Shown here in pieces: positions 34,100 through 46,217 of a DNA stretch of 64,000 bases (position 1 is the first letter of the stretch; each line of letters opens with the position of its first letter). The stretch is from the NCBI GenBank assembly GCA_016617855.1, contig JAECUM010096252.1, positions 1-64,000 of the forward strand, read 5' to 3'. The translations under genes were made by a program, and so were the position numbers. Under the pieces are notes generated by a model. The model did not search any database, was not told the DNA's origin, and saw only the letters and a program-made list of their open reading frames with translations. This DNA is from Megalonaias nervosa (taxonomy: Eukaryota > Mollusca > Bivalvia > Unionida > Unionidae).

Positions 34100-34112
34100 T
34101 CCCCTTTTATTT
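34100..34112 (-). other. polypurine tract of Ty3/gypsy B
   Basis: On the minus strand AAATAAAAGGGGA lies directly before the 3' LTR, the expected primer for plus-strand DNA synthesis. Confidence 0.8.
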
Positions 34113-34344
34113 AAAGAACTAGTTATCTCTACTTTATTAAATGATTAATACAAATACTTGGGATATGCTAGACATATAGTGTATATTGAAAGCTAAACTT
34201 TAAATCATTGCTGTCTGAATCTATTATCAGATTATCAGTTCATATTCACTAACCAAAACAATGTAAATTAACTGACTAGGGTCTATATGTTAAGAGTTAA
34301 TAATTCACTTGTAGCACACAATGTCTTTCAAATAGACAGGCTCA

Positions 34345-35100
34345 CTAATATTTCTCTTGGGTCTGACAACTTGGTACAGTCGTCGTCGTTATATTTGAAT
34401 TTGGCAATGCGTCATCTTTAAGATTATCTGAAGGTGACATTCCGGAGCTAATTGATTCACTTGGTGTTGCAGTTATTTGATCTTTGTGGCTCTTTGTCGG
34501 TACATCAGTGTTCTCAGGTTCACGTAATGGTGAAGTCTCCCGGATGCGTACTTTTATCTTTGTGGGTCGTATGTGCACACGATTCCGTCTATACGTTCCT
34601 TCATCCTGACTTCCCACGATGTACGAGAGTTCACTCAGTCTTTCCTTGATTTTACCAAGATTCCAAGAAGATTACAACCTGACTACAACTTGCCATACTT
34701 AAGTTGTCGACTTCTATGAAATTTGAAAAATAGTCGATCACAACAAGATACTGTCTACCCTTGATTTCTAACAGATCCATGCCCACCTTATTCCAAGGTC
34801 TGTCTCCATTACTGTGCTGTAAAAGCAGATTTCTTTGGTTTCTAGGTTTGCATTCCTCACATGGTTCACATGAATCAACTATTTGTTTAATTTCTTCTGC
34901 CATTCCAGGCCAAAATATCTTTCCTCTAGCTCGCCTCATCATGCTATCGTAGCCTAAATGAGCCCTGTGAAGACGATTCTTCATATCCTTTCTCAATGAT
35001 TTGCGAATTATAACTGCATCTCCTTTGCCAATTATTCTATCTTGAACGCTAAGGACATCCCGCATATCAAAATATGGTAACGCTGAGTATGGCACTTTTT
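34345..35100 (-). pseudogene. Ty3/gypsy B integrase, core deleted
   Basis: The zinc-binding HHCC part (LHRAHLGYDSMMRRARGKIF, then C-x2-C in SCEPCEEC) and the first core Asp (VGMDLLEIKGRQYLVVIDYF) are present up to about 34660. The frame then jumps to a C-terminal tail (SQDEGTYRRNRVHIRPTKIK) that normally follows several hundred bases later. The second Asp and the Glu of the D,D-35-E triad are therefore missing. Confidence 0.85.
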
Positions 35101-35249
35101 GTCTGTAGCTTCAGGCCATCCCTCAATAATGAGTTCCATAGGTAACTGCATATCAGTGTCTTCCAAAGTTGCTTTCTTGACTTCTTTAAGTCTCGCATTG
35201 GAAAGTTCAAGATCCTTGGACGTTCAGTTTTTATGCCGAGAGTTTCTAG

Positions 35250-35725
35250 ATAGGCTCGGCTTAAGGCATCAGTGATAGCAAGATTTACTGCTTTCACAAA
35301 TCTAAATTCTATGTCATATCAAAAAAGTTTCATCATGATATCTTGTAATCGTTTTGGGGCTTTACTCAAAGGCTTCTTTAGTAGCACCGTTAACGGTTTG
35401 TGATCATTTTGTATTATGACTTTTCTTCCATACGTGTATTGGTCAGAAAGTTCTAAACCACAAAGCATCGAAAGAGCTTCCTTTTCAATTTGCGCTCACT
35501 TTCTTTCGGACAGTTTCAGTGCTCTCGACGCAAATTCAACTGGTCTACCATCCTGAAGTAAGACAGCACCCAGTCCAATTCTTGCTACTATCTACTTGTA
35601 GTACGACTTCTTTCTTTACGTCAAAATATGCCAGCACTGGTGCTTCGGTCAGCCTTTTCTTAATTCTCTGGAATGCAGCCTCGCATTCTTCAGACCAATT
35701 CCAGACAGAATCTTAACGTGCAAGT
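35250..35725 (-). pseudogene. Ty3/gypsy B RNase H region
   Basis: Fragmented frames with the pattern EECEAAFQRIKKRLTEAPVL and VVLQVDSS, the start of a Ty3 RNase H. Stops and shifts are frequent. Confidence 0.7.
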
Positions 35726-36560
35726 TGACGAATCGGTTCCAGTTCATTTGCAAGGTCTGGAAGAAATTTCGCCATATACTGCACCATGCCTCTTCACGTC
35801 AGAAATATCCGTTGGTGTGGGCATTTCGTGTATTGCCTTGACCCTTGCGTTGTATGCTTTGACTCCTTCACTAGTTATTCTGTGCCCATGCAATATGATT
35901 TCAGTCAATCCTACTTCTTTCTTGTTTTCATTTAACATGATATTCGTTCGATGCATCGTTTGTACAAGTTTTACAAGTTTTTCTCTTTGTCTAGTTTCGC
36001 ATCTTGTTCAGAGCTTCCACATCCAGCAACAATTATATCATCTGATATAGTGAAAACACCATCCAAATCTCAAGTGCTTCGGTGAGTTTTCTTTGAAAAC
36101 TTTCGCAGGAGACCTTTAGTCCAAATGGTAACCTCGCCCATCTGTAACGACCAAAATGTGTAATCATTGTAGTTAGTTCGCTTGATTTCTGATCACGTCT
36201 CCCATGCCAGCATGCCTCACAGACATCTTGTTTACTGAAGACTTTTGCATTAGCAAGTTTCGGTAACACATCCTCATGTGTCGGACGTTTTGCATGTTCT
36301 CTCATGAGCTCAGTATTTAGTGGCCGTGGATCTATGCAAACACGCAAATTTCCATTCTGCTTTCATACAACAGCCATCTGACTAACACACTTAGTCGGTT
36401 AGGTAACAGGTATTAGAACTTCTCTTTCGACTAACTTATCTTTTCTCTCTTCACGTCTTCTTGAAGTGAGGGTGGCAACTTTCTGCACGGCAATGTTTCG
36501 CTGAAATTTAGTTGTCGACTGTAAGAGTTGCTTCCCCTAGATCACCGAGTTTCTTAGTGT
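35726..36560 (-). pseudogene. Ty3/gypsy B reverse transcriptase
   Basis: Conserved blocks are CIDPRPLNTELMRE, RYRWARLPFGLKVSCESFQR, the catalytic ISDDIIVAGCG (Asp pair retained, in a different frame from its neighbours) and GLTEIILHGHRITSEG. At least two frameshifts are present. Confidence 0.85.
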
Positions 36561-36699
36561 CGACCATAGCAATAAACCTGGCACTGTTAACAGTAATCAA
36601 TCCCATTTGCTGAATAGTTTTCGATCCTAGGAGATTCATGTAACCATTTGGTGCAACTACTAGAGTAGCAATAGTTTCTTCCCCATTGCTCGGGTTAAT

Positions 36700-37080
36700 A
36701 CTTTTCAGATCAGCTTCTCAAAGTGGTTTCATATGTGACTTATTCCACATTTGTAAGGTTAGTGTTGTCTGTCTGACTTGTTCTTTACGAACATAATTCT
36801 TGCAGATAGTATTGATGTCGGCGCCGCTATCTAACTGGAAACGCACTTCACAAGCGTTGACATTCATTAATGCACAAATGTTCTACTCTTCTGACTGGTT
36901 TCTATGGTATTAAGCCAATTTTCATCATCTCCTGTTTGTTCTTCGTGCGTTGTACTAGCACTAACTAAATGGATTTTCATGCATTTCACTTTGACATGAT
37001 TCCTTCCTTTGCACACGTCGCATGTCTTGCCCCATACCGGACACTTTTCCTTCTTAAACTCGTGTTTGCGTCAGCAGAAG
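36700..37080 (-). pseudogene. Ty3/gypsy B aspartic protease and zinc knuckle
   Basis: The active site FQLDSGADINTICK lies near 36810-36850. A CCHC-type run, CDVCKGRNHVKVKC, lies near 36975-37020. The frames are separate. Confidence 0.8.
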
Positions 37081-37784
37081 TTGCATTCCTTAAGTGAAAC
37101 GCTATCCTTACCTTGAACTGGTGAGGACAGTTTATTTCGTTGTTTGCCAATCCCAGGTTGACTGTTAGTATCTCTTTTCCTTTGGCTTCGTGTGTTTGCT
37201 TGAGTTATTTTATTTATAGTCGGACTGCTACAGCTAGCTTTCCTTAGTTCTTTTATATGTTTATTTGACTGCTCAAATGCATGACACATTTGTATGGTTT
37301 TGTCCAGGTTTAACTTGTCTTCTCTGAGTAAGCGTTCCTGAAGTTTTCCCGTAACTGTGAAAACTGTTTTATCTCTGATCATTCTATCCTTCTCGCTGAA
37401 ATTATATGACGACGCTCTCGTTCTAAGCACAGTTAGAAAGCTGTCGAAAGGTCCTTGGTACGGTACATTCCAGAACCTATGTTATTCCAGGACCTCATTT
37501 TTTCTGGGGTTACAATATACCTCAAGTTTTTCAAGTACCTTGCCCGGTTTGTTTTCGTCGTCATCTGCGTCCCATACAAACTGATCATAAATATCCAAAA
37601 TATGCGGTCCTGCACAATGCAAACTTATGGCCGTTTGTACCTCATCCTCTTTATCAGTTGCTCCACTTGCAGTTAGGTAAATCTGCACTTGTCTTTTCCA
37701 ATGCTTAAAGTTTTCGGAAACGTTCTAATCGGTTACATTTAATATTGGCGTAAATCGGAATGTGTTTAGGAGACCGTCGGCCAT
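37081..37784 (-). pseudogene. Ty3/gypsy B Gag
   Basis: The probable start is the ATG at 37784 (MADGLLNTFRFTPIL), with an in-frame TAG about 20 codons on. Gag helices IYLTASGATDKEDEVQTAIS, RTRASSYNFSEKDRMIRDKT and LDKTIQMCHAFEQS follow in different frames. Confidence 0.8.
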
Positions 37785-37904
37785 GTTGTCTTTAGTTTTC
37801 CCGCCAACGAACCAGTAGTACATGACACTGCGATAAAGGATGAAAAATGCGTAACTTCAAAAATCAGTTTACCTCTAAAACTGCAGAATTATCGATGCGT
37901 CCTT

Positions 37905-37922
37905 AATTGGTCACCGCTGCCA
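37905..37922 (-). other. primer-binding site of Ty3/gypsy B
   Basis: On the minus strand TGGCAGCGGTGACC lies three bases after the 5' LTR. TGG is the usual start of a site pairing with the CCA end of a tRNA. I cannot assign the tRNA. Confidence 0.7.
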
Positions 37923-37925
37923 CTA

Positions 37926-38152
37926 TGTTGATATATTGTCCACTAGTAGGGACATACCAGTCAGGTGCTTAACAGGCGGATGAAACCAGACGTTGTTCTC
38001 AGAGCAATACAACTTTTATTAGGTCATCATATATATGCTACACATTCCATTATAGGCTAGTAACAGACATCAGTCATGTGTCTACACTGAGAAGCTGAAT
38101 GAATCTAATATGCTCTGTTTCAAATTATCTGCTACATTAATATTATTCAACA
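37926..38152 (-). repeat. 5' LTR of Ty3/gypsy B
   Basis: 227 bp, plus-strand form TGTTGATATATTG ... TTATTCAACA. It is the partner of 33884-34099, with an extra ggatgaaacca-type stretch. Confidence 0.92.
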
Positions 38153-38330
38153 TAAATACGCGGGAAAGTCAATCGAAGAATGCGTGAGACTGGGACCCAA
38201 AATGTGTTCGAGTGTGGTTGCCTCATTTAAAACATTAAGAAAGTGAAAGGAATTCGTATGCTCAAAGAACTCAAGCACGACATGTATGTGGAATGTATAC
38301 GGCAACGGCAGTTGTTGCTATAAAAATAGG
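38153..38330 (+). pseudogene. relic B DNA polymerase, segment after motif C
   Basis: Directly right of the LTR the plus strand reads KYAGKSIEECVRLGPKMCS and, after one shift, IKKVKGIRMLKELKHDMYVE. This corresponds to the block downstream of motif C in Polinton PolB (G-K-x-I-x-E-x-V-x-L-x-x-K-M-x-S). It shows that the Ty3 element inserted into the polymerase gene. Confidence 0.85.
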
Positions 38331-41085
38331 TGTTACGTATTGAAAGCGAGCAATTTTGCTTTCTTTTAAAAAGAAAGCAGCAGAGATGACGGAGGCTACA
38401 TACTTAAAGGTCGTTGCTGTAAATAAAGATATAGGTTGCAAACTAAGTGTAAATGAAATAATATTTGTACTGAAATACTGTAGTAAAGCAAAGAACAAAG
38501 ACTTGATACGGTAAATTATACATTTCATTATAGAAATGCATTTGACAGTGTGTCATAACATTACTTTTGATGACCAAACAAAATAGCATATAAAAGATAT
38601 CTACGTTTTTTGTACATATAAGCAAATGTTTTACGTGTTAAAAGGGAAACTTTACTTAGCCACTTCACAAGTGAAATATTTCCTTATATCTACAAATATA
38701 CGTAAATTTTTTGTTGTATATATCTAAGGCCAAAGACTTTGATTTGCGTGAATTATTTTATCCATTATGTGCCAGTGCGTCTAATGGCTGCATTATTACA
38801 TAGATGGAAAGAAGTTCCGAAATGTACATTAATTTTAGGACAGCGACCTCTTACAAATTTCACTGGTACAAATCATGGTTAAAATTCTGCATATTGTAAA
38901 AGTAGTGACTATTTTCAAAATAATACGAAGCGTTTCTTTTTCCTTTCTAAATTTGTTGTGCGGGTTGGTGCAGTGAAAGTTCTGTGAGTAGCGTTATTAT
39001 AGTAACGTTACAGAACGCTTACATCCGACAGATTTCAGAGCGTAAATTATTAAGCAAAAATTTGTAAGGTTTGTGAGTGTACATGTAGTGGAGTTTGGTT
39101 TCTTAATTTGTTTATTTTGCATTCAATAGTGTGTATCTTGGCCTTGGTAAGTTTGTCTTCTAGTTTGCTCCCAAATTTCGATTATGATATAATTTCAGTT
39201 TGAAATCAACCCTCGTCAATGCCCGATTTTTCCAGCATTTTCCAACATAGACTCGATTGCTTCTTAGTCAATTTTATTAGCTATGTTTAACCAATAGTTT
39301 CTCCTAAATATGTGTATGTGTGTCGAATAGCGTAAAAGACATACATTGCTCCTTGGGTGACTATTCTTTGACTAATAACCTCAGGATTCAAGTGGAAAAC
39401 TAATTATAAGGAAACAACTGATCAATTTACTGAAAACAATAAAATCACTTCAATAAATGGCAGAAAAATTAACAGAGCCTGGTTTGTTTATTCGGTACTA
39501 AACTGTCCTCCATCTTTTGTGAGAACCACATGTTTTGATCATTTTGTTAAAACAAAAAACAAAAAAAAAAAAAAACAAAACAAAAAAAAAAAATCTTCTT
39601 ACATCATTTGATTTACCCAAACGCATAGTATAGTACTTGAATAGAATATGTAAACTATTGATCTGTCCATATTGTGAACTGATTTAAGGTGCATATAAAA
39701 CCCTGATGGCATACTTTTTACTGTTTTGCTTGGCCGGAATATTTCGTCACCATAGGTGTTAATCCCATGCCGCACCTCACTGGGAAAGACGCTTTGTTTC
39801 GAAGACCACCAATTTGTTGTTTAGCGCGATTGCAAGCTTGTATCTGTGACGCTATTATTATCAAATTCACAATAATAGATTTGGAATATATTACAAATGA
39901 AACCGCTTTTGTCATTATATCTATCGAACTCACCACATTGCAAACTACTCTGTTGTGTTCTTATAATTGCTATAAAGTGTTCAGTATTTCATTTTATATT
40001 TTTAAGATTTATTTGAGCTTGTTTAGATGCATCTCCTATGCATGGTGTTCTGTGCACAGCTCTAGTGTCTCTCCCTTCTATTATCTCACACATTTACGGA
40101 TGTATCAAATTTATTTGAAATTTCCAAAATATCATATATTTTACCGGACATCTCTCAAACCAATCAATGTATCAAATTCTATTCTAATGCTCTATCTTCG
40201 TGATTATTCGCTTCCCAGCGTGAATGAAACATCTATTGTTTGAATGTTCATATTGACAGAATTTTTTCTTGTCCTTAATCCAATCCACTGTTTTTACTGT
40301 CTGTACCTTCTATGAGCATTGTGAAATAGTCCTGTGTAACATTCATCGTTTACGTAAAGGTTGATCATATTCGGCTCGTTACAGCTGAATACTCTTTCAG
40401 CAGTCAAGATTTATGAAGAGAATCTCTAAGGCTTTTCATTTGTACGATTTTCTTTAAAATGTATTCATAAATTCTAAATCTTTTCTAGTAGGAACATATA
40501 TTAAAGTTGGTTGTAATTATATTGGGATTGGTATATCAAGTCTCAGAGGGTTCATTCTGATTTGTGTTGCTCGAAATAGTTCACCATATGTAATTTGTGT
40601 TTTATTTTTGTCTTTATATATGTGAAAAACTAATATTTTTAATCTTTGCCATACTTTTATGCACCATTTTCGCACCCAGTCACCAGAGCGAACGGCTTTG
40701 CAGGCGGACTCGTTTCTCGTCCCTGTTACCACTGATGCCGTGTGCAAAAAAGAAGTTAATTTATGCAACACGCCCAATACAACTTCAACAGATTCTGTAA
40801 AAATCAATAGCCCCGCGATAAGATCAACCCCTTTACCACTAGGCTTTTACCACTATTGTCTTTAAATGCATCTATCACTTCGTTGTGTGCTTGAAAATAC
40901 CTTTTATATTCTGTGTGAACATAAATGCAAATTGGGTTTTATACGCGTACAACCTTATCCAGGGTAACTTATTGTAGCAGTTTTGAGTTATCTGGTCGTA
41001 GATTTTACAACGCCCATCACAAATATCACAACTATGATGGGTCAGCGTTGGCAGATAATCGCATGGTGGGTGTTTTGTATGTGAC
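38331..41085. other. no recognisable gene
   Basis: AT-rich. An A-rich run lies at 39551-39593. The longest open frames (39767-40243 plus; 40517-40807 and 40875-41105 minus) match no family I know. The last has a Cys-rich stretch (CDICDGRCKIYDQ) that could be an exon, but no splice context supports it. Confidence 0.4.
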
Positions 41086-41670
41086 ATTAACGACTCTATG
41101 GTCACAAACGTAAGTAACAGAAAATAAGCAAAACCAACAAGTTTTATAAAATTTAAACAATTTAATTATCAAAGTTATAAATGCAAAATATGAGAGGAAC
41201 TTACAGTATTATGAAGTAAATCTAAACTAGTCCCTGTAAAGGTCTATGAAAGTCCTAAATGAATAAACAGTTCCTTATAAATTTCAATACCGGAAATGTA
41301 ATTCCTTCGAATAATTTACAACAGTTCCAGACTAATATTATGGTCCAAATAATGAGCACTTTCTGTTTCCACCGGACAGTCCAAACAAATGTTTTTACTC
41401 TCGAAAAATATCTAAGTACAACATAAAATACGTCTGCAGACTTACAACAGGAACACAATTAGTGTGAATGACTCCCAAGATCGGAATGAATCTGATTGCT
41501 TAACTTTCTCATTATAAACACCGTATTTTGCGACTGTACTTGGCAATAGACCCCAAGTGACAGCATACACTATTGATATTATGTCGATTATGAATATACA
41601 CGTGACCTCGCGAAACCAATGGGAAGCTACATAGTTATTCTGGAAACATTGAAATCCCATCAGTCACTAA
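41086..41670 (-). repeat. TGTTACG-ended repeat family, diverged copy 3
   Basis: The left end shows aagtaacagaaaataagcaa, then ccaacaagttttataaaatt and taaacaatttaattat, matching the left end of 47296-48159. The right boundary is not clear. Confidence 0.5.
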
Positions 41671-43590
41671 GAAACTACGTCATAGGCACCATTTTAAGTC
41701 TTATTTTAAGTCTTATTATTAAGAGTATTATTACTAATTATATACACATACGTAAACATCTATTTATAAATCCTGTGTCATAATACACCCAAGCCACGTA
41801 GGCCAGACTGAACCAAAGTTATTCTGTACACATTTCAGCCATTAATAAGAATTATAAAAGTAGATAAAATCATGTACCAGGAGATTAAAAATATATAGAT
41901 ATTCAAAATAATGATACTGAGTCTTAAAATTCCGGCATTGGAAAAGCACTAATTGGACCAACGTTGTTCTGTGGTTAGTAACGCCGACTTTGGGGATATA
42001 TAGGTTGGCTCAATGTTAACCAAAGTTTTTCCAAGCTTAATATTTTCTTCCTATAACATAAAGCTCTCTATAAGTGTAAGTTATTTAATTGAAATTAAAC
42101 GTATCTCCCACATCGTTTTCGTTTTCATTTAATCGAGAATTCCGCTCAAGACTAACATGGCGCCCCGAGGCATTGAATAGAGTTTTGCTTGAACGGTTCA
42201 GTGCGTGGCCGTTTGGAATGGAAATTTTTTGGTTGAAAGGTTATTGCAGAGTAAGTAGAGTAAGTAGACTTTTTCATGACTTTATGACTTCGATGTTAAC
42301 AATCATCTGATAATCATATTCGGCACATACATTACAAAAATGTCCGCGGAAACCAGACGGCGTGATTTTATTGAGGTGGAGCATGGCCAAGATGGTTAAG
42401 TTCGACTGCTGGTATACTCATTTTCCATTTCACCAAAAATACTTTTATTTTGCTTAATTGTTGTATCTTCGGAGGATATAATCTATACAGGACAGCGTAC
42501 ACCTCGATTAATATAAAATATCACGTGTCATCCCAAGTGACTATCAAACTTTAATTTACACATTGGAACCCTGTACGAGATAAAATCTCTCAGGAGATTA
42601 AAATAAAGTTATTTTAATTTGAATCATTACCCTTTCCAAGTTAAACAAATACGCTATGTACATTAATTTGATATTTCCCAGCAGAAAAAAAATTGCATTG
42701 ATGCCATTATTCTCTTAAACTCTAAAAGGAGATGAGCGTATTTAAATTCAATTTGTTGTGTGTCTTCTAACAGTCAGTTATCAAGACCTCAGTGAAACGT
42801 TTATAAATTAAATCCCCTGCCATGCGTGTGGGTATGCTTAACTAAGAGTTTGATCGCAATGTTTCTACTGTCAACCTTTAAATAACCACATTGTATAACG
42901 GTACCAATATACAACTCCAGATGAGTGGAACTCAATGTGTAGGGAAACTTTTATTCAGAAATAAACAACAAAACTAACTTTTGTACATTGTGCAAAGTTT
43001 TAGTTTCTGCGAGGAAGTTGAGTCTCTTGGCAACATGTGAGATCATGATAATTCATATCTAGATCGTATGTTGTATTTTTATGTTTTTATTTTATTAATC
43101 TGTGATACACATAATTCAAAATGCATCCATTAGTATAGGATAACTCTTACCCCTCTTTAGTCCCAGCAGAGGTATCTCTCTTGTTGCACTGGTGCACCCG
43201 ATTCTGTCCTGGTCATATTGGCAAATTAAAATTGTTCTCTGTAACAGTGTGTGACACGCATGTAGAGGTAGGACAGAGAGTATTTTATTTCACCAAACGT
43301 TAGCATTAAGGTCTATGGAAAATAAAAGCAATTTGTACCTTGATGCCTATAGGTAACAACCGCTTGGCAGTTTTTCCATAGAAACACATACATGTGGGCG
43401 TCATTTATAAACTGGACTAGTCGATGTAGTAAAACAAATGGACACTGAACATATTTGGTCAAATATTGACAGCCTATTAATAATAAAATGTCGGACAGAA
43501 AGTTGCTTGACCTGATGGCTTTATGTCAGTGGAGTCAGCTCCAAGTTTATATAGTTTGGCATATCTACAAGAAAATAATTTATGAAAGAT
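41671..43590. other. no recognisable gene
   Basis: Non-coding AT-rich DNA with no repeat or coding signal I can support. Confidence 0.4.
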
Positions 43591-43903
43591 AATGTAGACG
43601 ATTGGCCGTCTTCGAGCAACCCGACCACCACCCCTGCAACCTCCTCAACCACAACCTGAAGTTCAACAACAACCTGAACCGCCAAAAGCTGGAACCAAGA
43701 TAATAGATAAATTCATGCCTGAAGGTATTGCCGCTATCAAGGACCGAACCCAATTAATTAATATTGCCGCGTATGGATATTGTGATAGAGATAATTATGT
43801 GAAACCCGAATATATTGATACTCTGAAATCTAGTGATTGGGTTAGGGATTTATATCGCATCGCTACTGATACTCAGCAGATAAGATCTGAAGAAGATGTT
43901 TGA
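43590..43903 (+). pseudogene. Polinton relic C: fragment of the proline-rich virion protein
   Basis: The plus-strand frame runs from a Pro/Gln-rich tract (PPQPQPEVQQQPEPPKAGTK) into IIDKFMPEGIAAIKDRTQLI, NIAAYGY, YVKPEYIDTLKSSDWVRDLY and RIATDTQQIRSEEDV, then TGA. This is a close match to residues about 100-175 of the element A protein at 4480-5499 (IIDKFTPEGIAAIRDKDQLL). No other Polinton gene flanks it, so it is an isolated fragment of an element related to A, not D. Confidence 0.9.
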
Positions 43904-43904
43904 C

Positions 43905-44005
43905 GGTTTGACATTTTTTAGCCACTGTATTTGTTGACTTAATCCCAACAAAAAGCCTGTGGCACTCACTCTTTTCTGTTACTGATTTTAAGAGCATAGG
44001 CTCGT
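43905..44005 (+). repeat. TGTTACG-ended repeat family, end fragment
   Basis: ttctgttactgattttaaga, then gcataggctcgtaacaatat, matches the right end of the copy at 23860-23901. Only the terminal part is present. Confidence 0.6.
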
Positions 44006-44092
44006 AACAATATAAATATAAAGGTGATATTGTGGTAAATATGTAGTATATACATAACATAGTGCTTTTGTGGTAAACATGTAGTAGACCGT

Positions 44093-44260
44093 TCCGGTGG
44101 CCTAAGTGATTAGAGCGTCCGCCTCAGATGCGGAAGGCCATGGGCTAGGAACCTGGCCGAGTCATACCAAAGACATACAAGCGGTGCTAGCAGCTGATTC
44201 GATTGGCGCACTACATTAAGAGGTTAGTGTTATGACTGGTCGGCCTGGTGTATGATAATG
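44093..44260 (+). mobile_element. tRNA-derived SINE, degenerate B box
   Basis: The head reads ggtggcctaagtgattagag, then cgtccgcctcagatgcgga, resembling the 5' half of a tRNA with an A box and anticodon stem. The B box position (gggctaggaacctggcc) is degenerate. A body and no 3' tRNA half follow. The sequence differs from the SINE at 28.8 kb. Confidence 0.65.
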
Positions 44261-44267
44261 CAATTTG

Positions 44268-44545
44268 GTGGTACAATACAGATATTGTATGAATGATTGT
44301 ATATTGTACAATACAGATATTGTATGAATGATTGTGTATTGTCAATATGGATATTGTATGAATGATTGTGTATTGTACAATACAGATATTGTATGAATGA
44401 TTGTGAATAGTACAGCGTGGACATTATATGAATGACTTTCTATACATCATGGATATTGTATGAATGATTGTGAATAGTGCAGCATGGACATTATATGAAT
44501 GACTATCTATTATACAATATGGATATTGTATGTTGATTGCGTATA
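44268..44545. repeat. minisatellite of about 43-50 bp units
   Basis: About six units built on atattgtatgaatgattgtg alternating with tacaatacag or acagcatgga. Later units diverge. Confidence 0.85.
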
Positions 44546-44615
44546 GGCTCGAAAGAACACAACACAAGGCACATACAGCAAACTACAACGAAACGAAACT
44601 ATTGTCGACGTGGTA

Positions 44616-44623
<8 letters not shown>

Positions 44624-44653
<30 letters not shown>
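44624..44653. repeat. (TG)n microsatellite
   Basis: About 30 bp of alternating TG. Confidence 0.9.
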
Positions 44654-44655
<2 letters not shown>

Positions 44656-45037
44656 GAAATGCAACTTATCTCACTGCTCTCTGCTAATCAGATTAACAAA
44701 GTTATATTCATCTATATTAATAAATGATGTTTAAAATGATACCACTGACTTTATTAAACAGAGAAAGGGCTTAAAATATGATGGAGGTTAACGTCTTCTC
44801 CTGACCTAATTAGCTGACTTTAAAGTTCAACACCCTTTCCGCGCCTTCCATACTGCAGTCTTCGCGCATTTCTGCGAGCCATTTGAACTCGTTACCACGG
44901 CAAGTAGATCAGTCAAATTTCATGTCAATAGAACAGATAGAGAGAAGGGGGAAATATGTAAAGTTATGGACTCAAAATACACTAGACAGCATAAGTTGTT
45001 AGTTTTTAGGGTAATGTGCTATCATTAATATAAATTT

Positions 45038-45433
45038 ATCGTATGATATCAGTAATAAATGCTTATTGCGTGATATCAGTAATAAAACCTTATTCTGTGA
45101 TATCAATAATAAAGCCTTATTATGTGATATCAATAATAAAGCCCCTTATTGTGTGATATCAGTAACAAAGCCTTACTTTGTGATATCAGTAATAAAGCCT
45201 TATTGTGTGATATCAGTAATAAAGCTTAGTGTGTGATATCAGTAATAAAACCTTATTGTGTGATATCAGTAATAAAGCGTTATAGTGTGATATAAGTAAT
45301 AAAGCCTTATCGTGTGATATCAGTTATAAATCCCTATTGTGCGATATCAGTAATAAAGTCTTATTATGTGATATCAGTAATAAAGCCTTATTGTGTGATA
45401 TCAGTAATAAAGCCTTATTGTGTTATCAGTAAG
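45038..45433. repeat. 27-bp minisatellite carrying AATAAA in each unit
   Basis: About 14 units on the pattern tgtgatatcagtaataaagc, then cttattg. Each has a GATATC palindrome and most have AATAAA. The unit length is 27 with a few 1-2 bp changes. Confidence 0.92.
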
Positions 45434-46215
45434 ATAACCTAAATGATAAGTGATAAATACTGTAGAGCGATGTCTGAAACTTTTGTGAAGAAATTAATGA
45501 ACACCCAAAACTATGTTATATTCCGTACTCGGTTGTATAAAGTTGGTATAAAAGGAAACTGCAAGCTAACTCATACAATACTGAACTCATTACTGATACT
45601 ATTAGGGGATAATATTATTTCGCAGTGTCGTGGCACTGACTTTCGTTCAGTGTCTTAACGAAAAATACAGAGTGTACGCATATACTTTTATCACCTACGC
45701 CAGCCGTCGAGTTGAATTGCCACATATTCTGATATTGCAATTGAAAGCACCCCCAATGCAGTCACGTGTCTTGCGATATGAGTAGCATCTAAACACGTCT
45801 AGGGTACTTAAGACTATCCCTGACTCTTTCCCAGAATATCTTCTTATAGATAACTTCACTTGCTGACCGCCTGCCTTCTATTATCCCTCATAGTTAACGT
45901 AAAACAGTTACATTATAGTTCCGCAAAGGTCGTACTCTTCTAAAACCACAAGCTTATTTGGAAATTGCAAAACGTAATTAAAGGTCTACTAGATTCTAAA
46001 ACTATATATCATAATGTTCATTTTTTCTAAATAACTCCGAAATGTGCATTTAAGATGCAGATTTTAACTCACGGAGGAGAAAATTAAGATTATTTCATCA
46101 TACATCGAAGTTTTACGAAAAATGCTCCGGAAGTAATTATATATTTCAGGTGAAAAATAGGATTTCCGGAAGTGACGCACTGTCGAGAACTCCCCCAAGT
46201 TTAGCTATGTGATCA
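45434..46215. other. no recognisable gene
   Basis: Non-coding spacer. The short frame at 45443-45658 matches nothing known to me. Confidence 0.4.
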
Positions 46216-46217
46216 TA

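Larger units (their letters stand above)
33884..38152 (-). mobile_element. Ty3/gypsy retrotransposon B with both LTRs, internally deleted
   Basis: 4.27 kb between two LTRs. On the minus strand the order is 5' LTR, PBS, Gag, knuckle, protease, RT, RNase H, integrase, polypurine tract, 3' LTR. It is short for the group because much of the integrase core is missing near 34640-34660. It sits inside relic B PolB, whose sequence continues on both sides. No clean 4-6 bp target duplication is visible (AATTC left, TAAAT right). Confidence 0.9.

Noticed and set aside
33884..38152. Clean 5-bp target duplication of the Ty3/gypsy B element
   Set aside because: The flanks AATTC and TAAAT differ; the duplication has mutated or the copy arose by recombination.
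39767..40243. 158-residue open frame, plus strand
   Set aside because: AT-rich composition with hydrophobic codons only, no motif, no splice or start context, and a comparable frame on the other strand.
40517..41105. Two minus-strand frames with protein-like segments
   Set aside because: A Cys-rich stretch looks exon-like, but no acceptor/donor pair or family match was found.
45038..45433. CRISPR array
   Set aside because: The units are contiguous with no unique spacers, and the genome is a metazoan one.
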